From assembly GCF_900188315.1 (NCBI RefSeq), contig NZ_LT897781.1, forward strand, positions 744,001 through 808,000: DNA of 64,000 nucleotides. The letters are read 5' to 3'. The notes beneath the pieces were generated by a model. That model searched no databases, had not been told where the DNA came from, and saw nothing but the letters and a program-made list of their open reading frames with translations. This document shows positions 1-7,143 of this stretch, one piece after another; the stretch's first letter is position 1, and each line of letters opens with the position of its first letter. The position numbers and the translations under genes are program-made. The stretch comes from Marinobacter sp. es.042 (GTDB lineage Bacteria; Pseudomonadota; Gammaproteobacteria; Pseudomonadales; Oleiphilaceae).

Positions 1-118
1 GTCCAGGACAACGGAGCCAACCGGAAAAGGGATGTTCAGCGTGAACACCTTCCACGTTAGGGTTAATTTCTAGAATAAACAGCCTAGAATGGCGCTTTTG
101 TGACAAAAGGCCCCCAGC
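1..118. other. Window edge, no gene assignable
   Basis: No complete gene can be supported here. On the plus strand an open frame from the left edge ends at a TAG at about 58-60, which could be the tail of an upstream gene. On the minus strand another open frame runs off the left edge and could be the head of a divergent gene. The data do not decide between them. A short CTTTTG/CAAAAG inverted repeat lies just before rlmG. Confidence 0.3.
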
Positions 119-1276
119 ATGCCCGAAATGACTACCGCCGAACTCGATTTCTCCGGAGGCTCACTGATTCTTGCCCGGCCGGGCACTGGTGATCCGACGC
201 TGAGGGCATGGGATGCGGCGGACGAGCTTCTGCTCGAGGAAGCCATTGGCGCGGCGGCAACCCTGAATGAGCCCCGGGTTCTGGTGGTGGATGATCAGTT
301 CGGGGCTCTTTCACTGGGGCTGTCAGCGCTTTCGCCGACCGTGGTGGCCGACAGTGCTGTGTTGCCCGTTTCCCTGGCACATAATGCTTCTTTGAACCCG
401 GAAGTCACGCCGCCTGAATCTGTTTTCAGCTGGATTAATGCGCCCGAGGGCCTGTTTGACCTGGTGGTATTGAGAATACCCCGCCAGGCCGATTATCTGG
501 CCTGGTTGCTGCGCTGGCTCAATCGCGTGATGGCGGATTCGGGCGTGTTGCTGGCAGGCGGCATGATCAAGCATCTACCGGCGAGAAGTGTTGATGTGTT
601 CGCCGAAGCTGTACGGACAGAGCAGGTGCTGCCGGCGCGAAAAAAAGCGAGGGTGATTCGTTGTACCAGGGGCATAGCGAATCTGGAGGATTGGTCAGCG
701 ACCTGGAAAGGCTACCGATTGGGTGACCGAAAAGGTGATGTCGACATAGCGGCATTGCCGGCGGTGTTCGCCCGGGAAAAGCTGGATATCGGAACCCGCC
801 TGATGTTGCCACATGTGGCCAACGAGGTGTCGACGGCCAGGGCTGGCGATTCGGTGCTTGATCTGGCCTGCGGCAACGGCGCACTGGGCCTGGCGGCGCT
901 GTCGGAGCGACGGGATCTGCAGTTGGTATTCAGCGATGTTTCAAGCCAGGCCGTGCTCAGTGCCCGTCGTAACGTTGAAAAAGCCTTTCCGGGTGCCAGA
1001 ACCGCTTTCTCCCATCGCGACGGTATTGATTCCGATCTGGGAGCCTTTGATCTGATACTACTGAATCCGCCTTTCCACGAGGGTGGTGTGGTCGGTGATC
1101 ACATCGCACTTCGGTTATTCCAACAGGCGTCGCAATACCTGAGGCCGGGCGGTCGCCTGCTCCTGGTAGGCAATCGCCACCTTGGCTATCACCGGAGCCT
1201 GCGCCGGTACTTTTCGTCAGTGCAGCAACTGGGCGCCAGCCCCAAGTTCGTGGTGTTTCGGGCTGGCAATCGCTGA
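119..1276 (+). CDS. rlmG: 23S rRNA (guanine-N2)-methyltransferase RlmG
   Basis: Predicted SAM-dependent methyltransferase that modifies a guanine (G1835 in E. coli) of 23S rRNA. The 385-residue protein has the two-domain RsmC/RlmG layout: a degenerate N-terminal methyltransferase fold (residues about 1-200, including the RlmG-like stretch LRAWDAADE near residue 29) and a catalytic C-terminal domain. The SAM-binding motif DLACGNG lies at 248-254, and the N2-guanine methyltransferase signature NPPFH at 316-320. Length matches E. coli RlmG (378). The N-terminal sequence favours RlmG over RsmC. It converges on riboflavin synthase with only 13 bases between the stop codons. Confidence 0.88.
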   Translation: MPEMTTAELDFSGGSLILARPGTGDPTLRAWDAADELLLEEAIGAAATLNEPRVLVVDDQFGALSLGLSALSPTVVADSAVLPVSLAHNASLNPEVTPPESVFSWINAPEGLFDLVVLRIPRQADYLAWLLRWLNRVMADSGVLLAGGMIKHLPARSVDVFAEAVRTEQVLPARKKARVIRCTRGIANLEDWSATWKGYRLGDRKGDVDIAALPAVFAREKLDIGTRLMLPHVANEVSTARAGDSVLDLACGNGALGLAALSERRDLQLVFSDVSSQAVLSARRNVEKAFPGARTAFSHRDGIDSDLGAFDLILLNPPFHEGGVVGDHIALRLFQQASQYLRPGGRLLLVGNRHLGYHRSLRRYFSSVQQLGASPKFVVFRAGNR

Positions 1277-1289
1277 ACAACCTGGCAGA

Positions 1290-1910
1290 TTACAATGTTG
1301 GCGCCGGGCGGTCATACCCGAGCCGGGCCAGGGTGTCCACGATGGTCTGGGTCTGACTGTCTATTTCAATATTCACCCGCTGGCCCTCTTCACAGGACCC
1401 AAAGGTTGTGGCCCGCAGGGTCTCCGGGATCAGATGGATGTTGAACCGGTTGCCCCGTACCTCGCCAATAGTCAGGCTGGCGCCATTGATGGCGATGTAG
1501 CCTTTGGGAAAGATGTAGCGGGCCCATTCCTCGGGCACCTCAAACCATAGTGTGACGTTGTTTTCCGTACGCCGTATTTCGACAATGCTGGCCGCCGTAT
1601 GTATGTGGCCAGAAAGCAGGTGGCCACCAATTTCATCCCCAATCCGGGCGGCGCGCTCGAAATTCACCTGGTCCCCGGTTGTCAGCTCCCCCAGCGTGGT
1701 AAGTCTCAGGGTTTCCTGCATGGCATCGAAATAAAGCACGCTGTCTTCCTGGCGTGTGACGGTCAGGCAGGTCCCGTTGATTGCCACCGAGGCGCCGATG
1801 GAAACGCCATCTGCCTTTTCTGCGGGAAGGCGGATGGCAAAAGTGCTGAGCCCGGGCTCTGCAGTGACGTCTTCGATGGTTGCAATGCCCTGGACAATGC
1901 CTGTGAACAT
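1290..1910 (-). CDS. ribE: Riboflavin synthase, alpha chain
   Basis: Converts two molecules of 6,7-dimethyl-8-ribityllumazine to riboflavin plus the pyrimidinedione, the last step of riboflavin synthesis, in the cytosol. The 206-residue protein starts with the family hallmark MFTGIVQG and contains two similar lumazine-binding halves. The second begins near residue 97 with HLLSGHIH, and each half has a GASL/GTCLT-type motif. The open frame extends 27 codons further upstream, but the family always starts at MFTGI and a GAGGT ribosome-binding site precedes the ATG at 1910. It stands apart from other rib genes, and no FMN riboswitch is visible upstream. Confidence 0.95.
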   Translation of the reverse strand: MFTGIVQGIATIEDVTAEPGLSTFAIRLPAEKADGVSIGASVAINGTCLTVTRQEDSVLYFDAMQETLRLTTLGELTTGDQVNFERAARIGDEIGGHLLSGHIHTAASIVEIRRTENNVTLWFEVPEEWARYIFPKGYIAINGASLTIGEVRGNRFNIHLIPETLRATTFGSCEEGQRVNIEIDSQTQTIVDTLARLGYDRPAPTL

Positions 1911-2084
1911 AAGCCTGACCTCATTCAATGTGGTATGGGGCGCCTCTCTGGCAGGTGCGCCAAGGATAGCGAGCGGGCTGACTGATGCCAAGGCCCGACT
2001 GATGTCGGGATGCAGGGGTAAGCATTCAAGTATCCTGCATCATGGTCGATACCTTTCATAACCCCTGAATGCGGACGATCTGCC

Positions 2085-2987
2085 ATGGCTGAAAATCAGA
2101 GTAAGGCTGCCACCCGGGCAAACAGTCCGGCGCAGGCCCCCGTGCTTCGCCCTGGTCGGGCGGCTGATCCTGTGCCGGCGCCCGTGGAGGCGGGAAGTCA
2201 GCCTTTTGCGCCGGTTGCTGGTGCGGACGCCGCAAAAGGCGCGGAAACGCGGCCCGTTGATCAGGCGCCGGATACCGCAACCGGGTCCGAAGAAGCCCCA
2301 AGCGAAGATCAGCATCGGGACGCTGGTAGCAGCAAACCCGAGAGGATTCTGGCGGAATCCCGGCAACGCAAACTCCGTCTGATGCTTCGTCAATGCGACC
2401 GGGTGCTGCTGATGGACTTTGAGCTGCTGGCGATGAACGGTTGGCCGGACAACTTTACGATGGCCGAGGCGCGTCGGGGGCGGGACCTCTGGTTATTCAG
2501 TGCCTTGATTGCGGCAGCCATCTTTCTGAGTGGGCTGACCGGGTTTGTGCCAGCCTGGATTGCAGGCGGCGGCTTCGGTGCGTTCGTGATCATCCTGCTG
2601 CTCGGGATTCCGGCGGTGCGCCGAATCTACACAACAAAACCTTCCTATCTTGATCTGCTTATGACCCGGCAGCGGATGCTCCGTGAGGCAAGGCAGCACG
2701 TTGCCCATCTGGAGGGGGCCGATGGCCTTATCTGGCAATGTGCCAGGATGTCGGATTTTAACCCTGCACTGAAGAACAGGCGTTTTGGCCACCTGTTGCG
2801 GTTGTCGGAGAACAGGGTCCTGGCGCGCCAGTTGACTCGCCGGGAGCACGTCCGCCTTTACCTGATTTACCTGCTGGAGGCAGAGAAGGCGTACAGCCGC
2901 GTTCAGAAAGCCTTTTTCGAGGGTAATCAGGAAGCGATTGATCAGGGGTGGGAAGACGTCGCCGCAGAGCCTGAGCCGAGAACTTGA
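2085..2987 (+). CDS. Unknown membrane protein with two helices
   Basis: I do not recognise this 300-residue protein. Residues 1-85 are rich in Ala, Pro, Glu and Gln and look disordered. Residues about 90-130 are charged. Two adjacent hydrophobic helices follow at about 136-156 and 158-178, then a basic, probably cytoplasmic C-terminal part of about 120 residues. This suggests an inner-membrane hairpin with both ends on the same side. It reads toward psrA, and its stop codon lies inside the psrA -35 element. The long ORF and codon use support a real gene, but no function can be given. Confidence 0.7.
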   Translation: MAENQSKAATRANSPAQAPVLRPGRAADPVPAPVEAGSQPFAPVAGADAAKGAETRPVDQAPDTATGSEEAPSEDQHRDAGSSKPERILAESRQRKLRLMLRQCDRVLLMDFELLAMNGWPDNFTMAEARRGRDLWLFSALIAAAIFLSGLTGFVPAWIAGGGFGAFVIILLLGIPAVRRIYTTKPSYLDLLMTRQRMLREARQHVAHLEGADGLIWQCARMSDFNPALKNRRFGHLLRLSENRVLARQLTRREHVRLYLIYLLEAEKAYSRVQKAFFEGNQEAIDQGWEDVAAEPEPRT

Positions 2988-3012
2988 CACAGATGCGCTT
3001 CAAACGTATGTT
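2984..3012 (+). promoter_or_regulatory. Predicted psrA promoter
   Basis: A perfect TTGACA -35 (2984-2989), a 17-base spacer and a TATGTT -10 (3007-3012) precede psrA by about 35 bases. The -35 overlaps the stop codon of the preceding gene. The -10 lies inside the first PsrA-type operator, as expected for a repressor-controlled promoter. Confidence 0.6.
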
Positions 3013-3027
3013 TCAAACAGACGTTTG
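3001..3027 (+). promoter_or_regulatory. Two abutting PsrA operators (autoregulation)
   Basis: CAAACGTATGTTTC (3001-3014) and CAAACAGACGTTTG (3014-3027) share base 3014. Both fit the published PsrA box (G/C)AAAC-N4-GTTT(G/C). They cover the predicted -10 and the start-site region of psrA, so PsrA should repress its own gene and release it when long-chain fatty acids or acyl-CoA bind. Confidence 0.75.
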
Positions 3028-3047
3028 CTAGAGGCATTGATAACAAA

Positions 3048-3725
3048 ATGGCGCAGTCTGATACCGTTGACCGGATTCTTGATGCAGCCGAAGAGCTGTT
3101 CGCCGACCGGGGTTTTTCGGAAACCTCGCTCCGAATGATTACCAGTAAGGCTAAAGTAAATCTGGCCGCTGTCAATTACCACTTTGGTTCAAAGAACGCA
3201 CTGATTCATGCGGTATTCGCGCGCTTTCTGACACCGTTTTCTGCCACACTGGAAAACGCGTTTGATGAGCTGGAAGAGCGGTGCAGCGGCAAACCGCCAA
3301 CCCTGAATCAGACCCTCTGGGCACTTACCGAGAGTGCGGTGCGTATGCCCCAGCGTAACGAAAAGGGTATCTCGATCTTCATGCGCCTGCTTGGGCTTGC
3401 CTATACCCAGTCACAGGGCCATCTGCGCAAGTTCCTTGAGCAAGAGTACAGCGAGCCCTTCAGCCGGTTCATGCGCCTGCTCAAGGAAGCGACGCCTCAG
3501 CTTTCCTCGGTGGATCGCTACTGGCGTATCCAGTTCATGCTGGGGGCAACGGCGTTCACCATGTCCAGCAGCGATGCGCTTCGCGATATTCTTCAGAACA
3601 AGCTGGGCGTGGAAACCACTGTCCAGGAAATTGCTGCCCGCCTGGTGCCTTTCCTGGCAGCCGGCATGCAGGCCGAAGACGCCATGCTGATCCCGCCAGC
3701 TGGCAGCAAGGTCTCGGTTGCCTGA
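3048..3725 (+). CDS. psrA: TetR-family fatty-acid regulator PsrA
   Basis: Predicted long-chain-fatty-acid-responsive repressor of beta-oxidation genes. In Pseudomonas PsrA also activates rpoS and represses itself. The 225-residue protein has an N-terminal TetR helix-turn-helix (residues about 9-55, containing ITSKAKVNLAAVNYHFGSK) nearly identical to what I recall of Pseudomonas PsrA. The ligand-binding domain retains SIFMRLLGLA and SQSQGHLRKFLE. Two PsrA boxes overlap its promoter, which supports both the name and autorepression. A weak GGCT-CCCT/AGGG-AGCC hairpin follows the stop (3744-3771) but lacks a T run. Confidence 0.9.
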   Translation: MAQSDTVDRILDAAEELFADRGFSETSLRMITSKAKVNLAAVNYHFGSKNALIHAVFARFLTPFSATLENAFDELEERCSGKPPTLNQTLWALTESAVRMPQRNEKGISIFMRLLGLAYTQSQGHLRKFLEQEYSEPFSRFMRLLKEATPQLSSVDRYWRIQFMLGATAFTMSSSDALRDILQNKLGVETTVQEIAARLVPFLAAGMQAEDAMLIPPAGSKVSVA

Positions 3726-3780
3726 ATTCCTCTCTCTCGGTTAGGCTTCCCTCTGAACCTCCAAGGGAGCCTGGCCGGTT

Positions 3781-4275
3781 TTGACGCACCCCGCATCTGT
3801 TCGAATCGATATTGACCTGACCCTCCAGCGCCTGCAGCTGAAAAGCGAAGGCGGAGAGATTGTTGCCTCCTATCCGGTTTCAACCGGCCTGAACGGGCCG
3901 GGAGAGAGCGATGGCAGTGGCTGCACTCCGCGTGGTGAGCACTATGTCCGGGCCAGTATTGGCGCCGGTCTTCCTGTTGGGACGGTATTCCGCGCCCGGC
4001 GCCCCACCGGCGAAACCTACAGCGTGGATCTCGCCCGGCTTCATCCCGAACGCGACTGGATACTGAGCCGGATTCTCTGGCTATGCGGTCGCGAGTGGGG
4101 CAAAAACAGGGGCCCGGGTGTCGATACTTTCCGCCGCTTCATATACATTCACGGCACACCGGACAGCGAGCCCATGGGCGTGCCGTTGTCCCATGGCTGC
4201 GTGCGGATGCGCAATGCAGACATTATTGATCTGTTTGATCGCGTCAGGCCGGGAACGGCCGTTTCCATTCGATAA
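3781..4275 (+). CDS. L,D-transpeptidase (YkuD domain)
   Basis: Predicted peptidoglycan L,D-transpeptidase of the YkuD/ErfK family, which forms 3-3 cross-links or attaches proteins to peptidoglycan through a catalytic cysteine. The 164-residue protein is almost entirely the YkuD domain, and the active-site signature HG...SHGCVRMRN is intact near its C-terminus (Cys in SHGCVR). The only reasonable start is a TTG at 3781, with GGGAG about 12 bases upstream. No signal peptide or LysM domain is seen, so either export is unconventional or the true start was missed. Small YkuD-only proteins of this kind occur in Pseudomonas relatives. Confidence 0.85.
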   Translation: MTHPASVRIDIDLTLQRLQLKSEGGEIVASYPVSTGLNGPGESDGSGCTPRGEHYVRASIGAGLPVGTVFRARRPTGETYSVDLARLHPERDWILSRILWLCGREWGKNRGPGVDTFRRFIYIHGTPDSEPMGVPLSHGCVRMRNADIIDLFDRVRPGTAVSIR

Positions 4276-4299
4276 AACTGTCTAGACCAGAGGAATCCG

Positions 4300-5523
4300 A
4301 TGATCGGGGATGTTATGGCCATGGTGAATGGCTGGATCGAGAATTTCGGGCTGCTGTCTGAAGCCTGGCGCGTTGGAATTGTTGTCTTTGCGCTGGTTTT
4401 TGGAACGGCCACGGTCGCCTACATTGCCAGCCACATCATCGTTGCTATCGAGCGCAAATTCAGCCAGACCAAAAACCTGTTCGATGACGCGTTACTGCAT
4501 GCCGTCCGCAAGCCGGTGGTCGCCTTTGTCTGGCTTCAGGGTGTCTATTGGGCTGCGGAAGTGGCTCATAAATACTCCGAAGCGGAGATCTTCAAGGCCA
4601 ACGAGTCTGTGCTGCAGATCGGTTTCATATTTGTTCTAGTATGGTCAGTTCTGCGATTGATCAAGGAAACCGAGGGGATTCTGGTTTCGCCACTTAAGAT
4701 GAAGGAACCTATGGATTACACCACCGTCAACGCGGTGAGCAAGTTGTCTCGCGCGGTGGTTATCATTACGGCAGTGCTGATTGCCATGCAATCACTTGGT
4801 TACAGCATCTCCGGGGTTCTGGCATTCGGTGGCGTTGGGGGTATTGCAGTCGGCTTTGCCGCCAAGGACCTGCTGGCGAATTTTTTTGGCGGTTTTATCA
4901 TTCACCTGGATCGACCCTTCAAGGTCGGGGACTGGGTGCGCTCGCCCGATCGGAACATTGAAGGTACGGTTGAGCATATCGGCTGGCGTCTGACGACCAT
5001 CCGTACCTTCGACAAGCGTCCGCTTTATGTGCCGAATGCCGCGTTTACCACCATTGCTGTCGAGAACCCCTCGCGCATGAGCAATCGTCGGATCTACGAG
5101 ACCATTGGCATCCGCTATGCCGATGTCGGGCAGATGGCAACGATCGTGGGCGATATCAGAGCCATGCTCCAGCAGCATGAGGAGATCGATAGCGATCAGA
5201 CCCTGATTGTGAATTTCCTGGCCTTCAATGCCTCGTCACTGGACATCATGGTGTATTGCTTCACCAAGACAACCCAGTGGGTTCCTTTCCACGAGGTGAA
5301 ACAGGATGTGCTGCTGAAGATCAGCGATATTATTGAAGGCTACGGAGCTGAGGTCGCCTTCCCGACCCGGACTCTGCACTTGCCCGAGGGGGTTCGGCTG
5401 TCTGGATCGCAATCCGACGAGTCGGCAGATCAGAGTGCGGAAGCCTCCTCCGAGAAGAGTGCGCAGAAATCGCAGAATCGCCAGACCACCGGAGATGAAG
5501 AAGATTCAGGAGAGTCAGCATGA
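4300..5523 (+). CDS. MscS-family mechanosensitive ion channel
   Basis: Predicted small-conductance mechanosensitive channel of the inner membrane that opens on hypo-osmotic shock. The 407-residue protein has about five hydrophobic segments (near 24-46, 68-86, 104-121, 150-170 and 172-196). The last is the Gly/Ala-rich pore helix with GGVGGIAVGFAAKDLLANFFGG. The MscS beta domain follows (GDWVRSPDRNIEGTVEHIGWR), then the alpha/beta domain. The tail from about 365 is rich in Ser, Glu and Gln and probably disordered. It overlaps the next gene by four bases (ATGA), so the two are probably translated together, although no functional link is known. Confidence 0.9.
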   Translation: MIGDVMAMVNGWIENFGLLSEAWRVGIVVFALVFGTATVAYIASHIIVAIERKFSQTKNLFDDALLHAVRKPVVAFVWLQGVYWAAEVAHKYSEAEIFKANESVLQIGFIFVLVWSVLRLIKETEGILVSPLKMKEPMDYTTVNAVSKLSRAVVIITAVLIAMQSLGYSISGVLAFGGVGGIAVGFAAKDLLANFFGGFIIHLDRPFKVGDWVRSPDRNIEGTVEHIGWRLTTIRTFDKRPLYVPNAAFTTIAVENPSRMSNRRIYETIGIRYADVGQMATIVGDIRAMLQQHEEIDSDQTLIVNFLAFNASSLDIMVYCFTKTTQWVPFHEVKQDVLLKISDIIEGYGAEVAFPTRTLHLPEGVRLSGSQSDESADQSAEASSEKSAQKSQNRQTTGDEEDSGESA

Positions 5524-6308
5524 CGTCACCGGAGAAAATGTACCCTGTCGGGATTATCGGGGGTACAGGCCTGACCACATTGTCCGGCCTGGAAATCACC
5601 GGCGAGAATAAAGCCGGAACGCCCTGGGGCATGCCTTCCGCGCCCCTGGTAGAGGGGCGATTGGGTGATCAGCCGGTGATGTTCCTGTCGCGCCATGGTA
5701 ACCCGCACCGTATTCCCCCCCATCAGGTGAATTATCGGGCGAACCTCAAGGCCCTTTACGATGCCGGTGTGCGGACGGTCGTTGGTGTCAACGCCGTGGG
5801 CGGTATTCATGCAGATATGGGACCTGCCCATGTGGTTATTCCCGACCAGATTATTGACTACACATGGGGGCGTGCCAGCACCTTTTTCGAGGGCAGTCTG
5901 GACTCGGTGACCCACATTGATTTCACCTGGCCCTACGACGAGAGCGCGCGGCAGATCCTGATTGATGCCGCCGACGCAGAAAACGTGCCGTTTTCCGGTT
6001 TCGGAGTGTACGGCGCAATCCAGGGCCCGAGGCTGGAAACCGCGGCTGAAATCATCCGGATGGAGCGGGACGGCTGCGACCTGGTAGGAATGACCGGTAT
6101 GCCGGAAGCTGCGCTGGCGGCGGAACTTGGAATGCGTTACGTCTGTCTCGGCCTGGTGGTGAACTGGGCGGCTGGAAAGTCCGACCATATCATCACCATG
6201 GAAGAAATTGAGGCGGCCATCGAGCAGGGAATGTCCGGGGTCAAACGGATCCTCGAAGTCTCGATGGCTGGCCTTGGGGTGCTTACTCCGTTGCCTCAAT
6301 CTTCTTGA
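5520..6308 (+). CDS. S-methyl-5'-thioinosine phosphorylase (MTAP family)
   Basis: Predicted purine nucleoside phosphorylase of the MTAP/PNP-2 family, cleaving S-methyl-5'-thioinosine (or methylthioadenosine) to the base and methylthioribose-1-phosphate for purine and methionine salvage. The N-terminal phosphate-binding GIIGGTGL, SRHGNPHRIPPHQVNYRAN and GMTGMPEA motifs are visible in the 262-residue protein. The position next to csiV and mfd matches Pseudomonas PA3004, which was shown to prefer methylthioinosine. That preference is transferred by analogy, and a true MTA phosphorylase remains possible. Its 3' end overlaps the convergent csiV gene by 26 bases. Confidence 0.87.
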   Translation: MTSPEKMYPVGIIGGTGLTTLSGLEITGENKAGTPWGMPSAPLVEGRLGDQPVMFLSRHGNPHRIPPHQVNYRANLKALYDAGVRTVVGVNAVGGIHADMGPAHVVIPDQIIDYTWGRASTFFEGSLDSVTHIDFTWPYDESARQILIDAADAENVPFSGFGVYGAIQGPRLETAAEIIRMERDGCDLVGMTGMPEAALAAELGMRYVCLGLVVNWAAGKSDHIITMEEIEAAIEQGMSGVKRILEVSMAGLGVLTPLPQSS

Positions 6309-7143
6309 AAAACACCAGCACGCCGATCGTGGGGGAATCGAGAAAGTGGATTTCCTCACTACGCATCCGGCGGGTTTCCCGAATCCAGGTCAACAATTCC
6401 AGGGGCGCGGGTTCAGCCAGAACCGGTAGTTGCTGACCGGCTGCTTCTCCGGTTGCTGCTGACATTGGGGCGGAGTCACTGGCGTCAGATGTGACCGGGG
6501 CGGGGGGTGTTTCTTCAGAGAGCTCGGTCGCAGCGTCCATAGGCAGCTCCGATGGCTCTTCCGCCAGTTTCCAGTGGTTCAGATGCACATTGACGTGCAA
6601 ATAGCGTTGCCGGTCGATGGTGATGTGTCCCTCAACCTCCCGGGTGCGAGCCTCGTTCAGCCAGTCACCCGCTTCAACCCGCAAGGGTGTCCCCTCGTAA
6701 TCCGGTGGAAACGCCTCGTACCAACCGGCAGCCACAAGCACACGGTAACGGCCACTGCGCTCCAGTCTGGCCGCGGCATTGGCAAGATGGAGATCCTTTT
6801 GGGGCGCCAATTCCAGTGTGGTTTCCGTGGTGCCATCCTCCAGCGATGACCAGAGCACCTCTTCGGTCTCAAGGGGCAGCTCTACCGAGCGATCAGACAT
6901 CCGTTCGTTCACAGCTTCCGGCTCTACAATCCGCTCAAGAATGACAAACTCCGCCCGGTAGTAGTCATCCGGAACCGGCGTGCCGGGCTCAAGAGGCAAG
7001 GTTGCCCGGTCAGGCTGCTGTGCGGCACCTGTTATAGAAAAGCTCAGAAGCAGAGCTGCCAGGATGGCCCGGGTCGGGTATCGGCACCAGCGAATTCCAT
7101 CAATTTGCAAGGGTCGTACTCCACTTGTTGGTCGGCCGTTCAT
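6283..7143 (-). CDS. csiV: CsiV family envelope protein
   Basis: The 286-residue protein matches the CsiV family in context and form: an exported protein next to mfd in Pseudomonas and relatives, named for peptidoglycan-binding CsiV of Vibrio. A hydrophobic, probably signal-peptide segment lies at residues about 25-42 and ends near GAAQQ. It is preceded by a long polar N-terminus, so the true start may be later. The mature part has YRAEFVILER near 53 and YLHVNVHLNHW near 185, typical of the family, with a Pro/Ala/Ser-rich linker at about 200-235. The start codon overlaps the mfd stop, which makes an mfd-csiV operon. The exact role is unsettled. Confidence 0.72.
   Translation of the reverse strand: MNGRPTSGVRPLQIDGIRWCRYPTRAILAALLLSFSITGAAQQPDRATLPLEPGTPVPDDYYRAEFVILERIVEPEAVNERMSDRSVELPLETEEVLWSSLEDGTTETTLELAPQKDLHLANAAARLERSGRYRVLVAAGWYEAFPPDYEGTPLRVEAGDWLNEARTREVEGHITIDRQRYLHVNVHLNHWKLAEEPSELPMDAATELSEETPPAPVTSDASDSAPMSAATGEAAGQQLPVLAEPAPLELLTWIRETRRMRSEEIHFLDSPTIGVLVFFKKIEATE

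Noticed and set aside
1911..2084. FMN riboswitch before riboflavin synthase
   Set aside because: None of the conserved RFN element stems is visible, and the gap is too short once both gene starts are placed.
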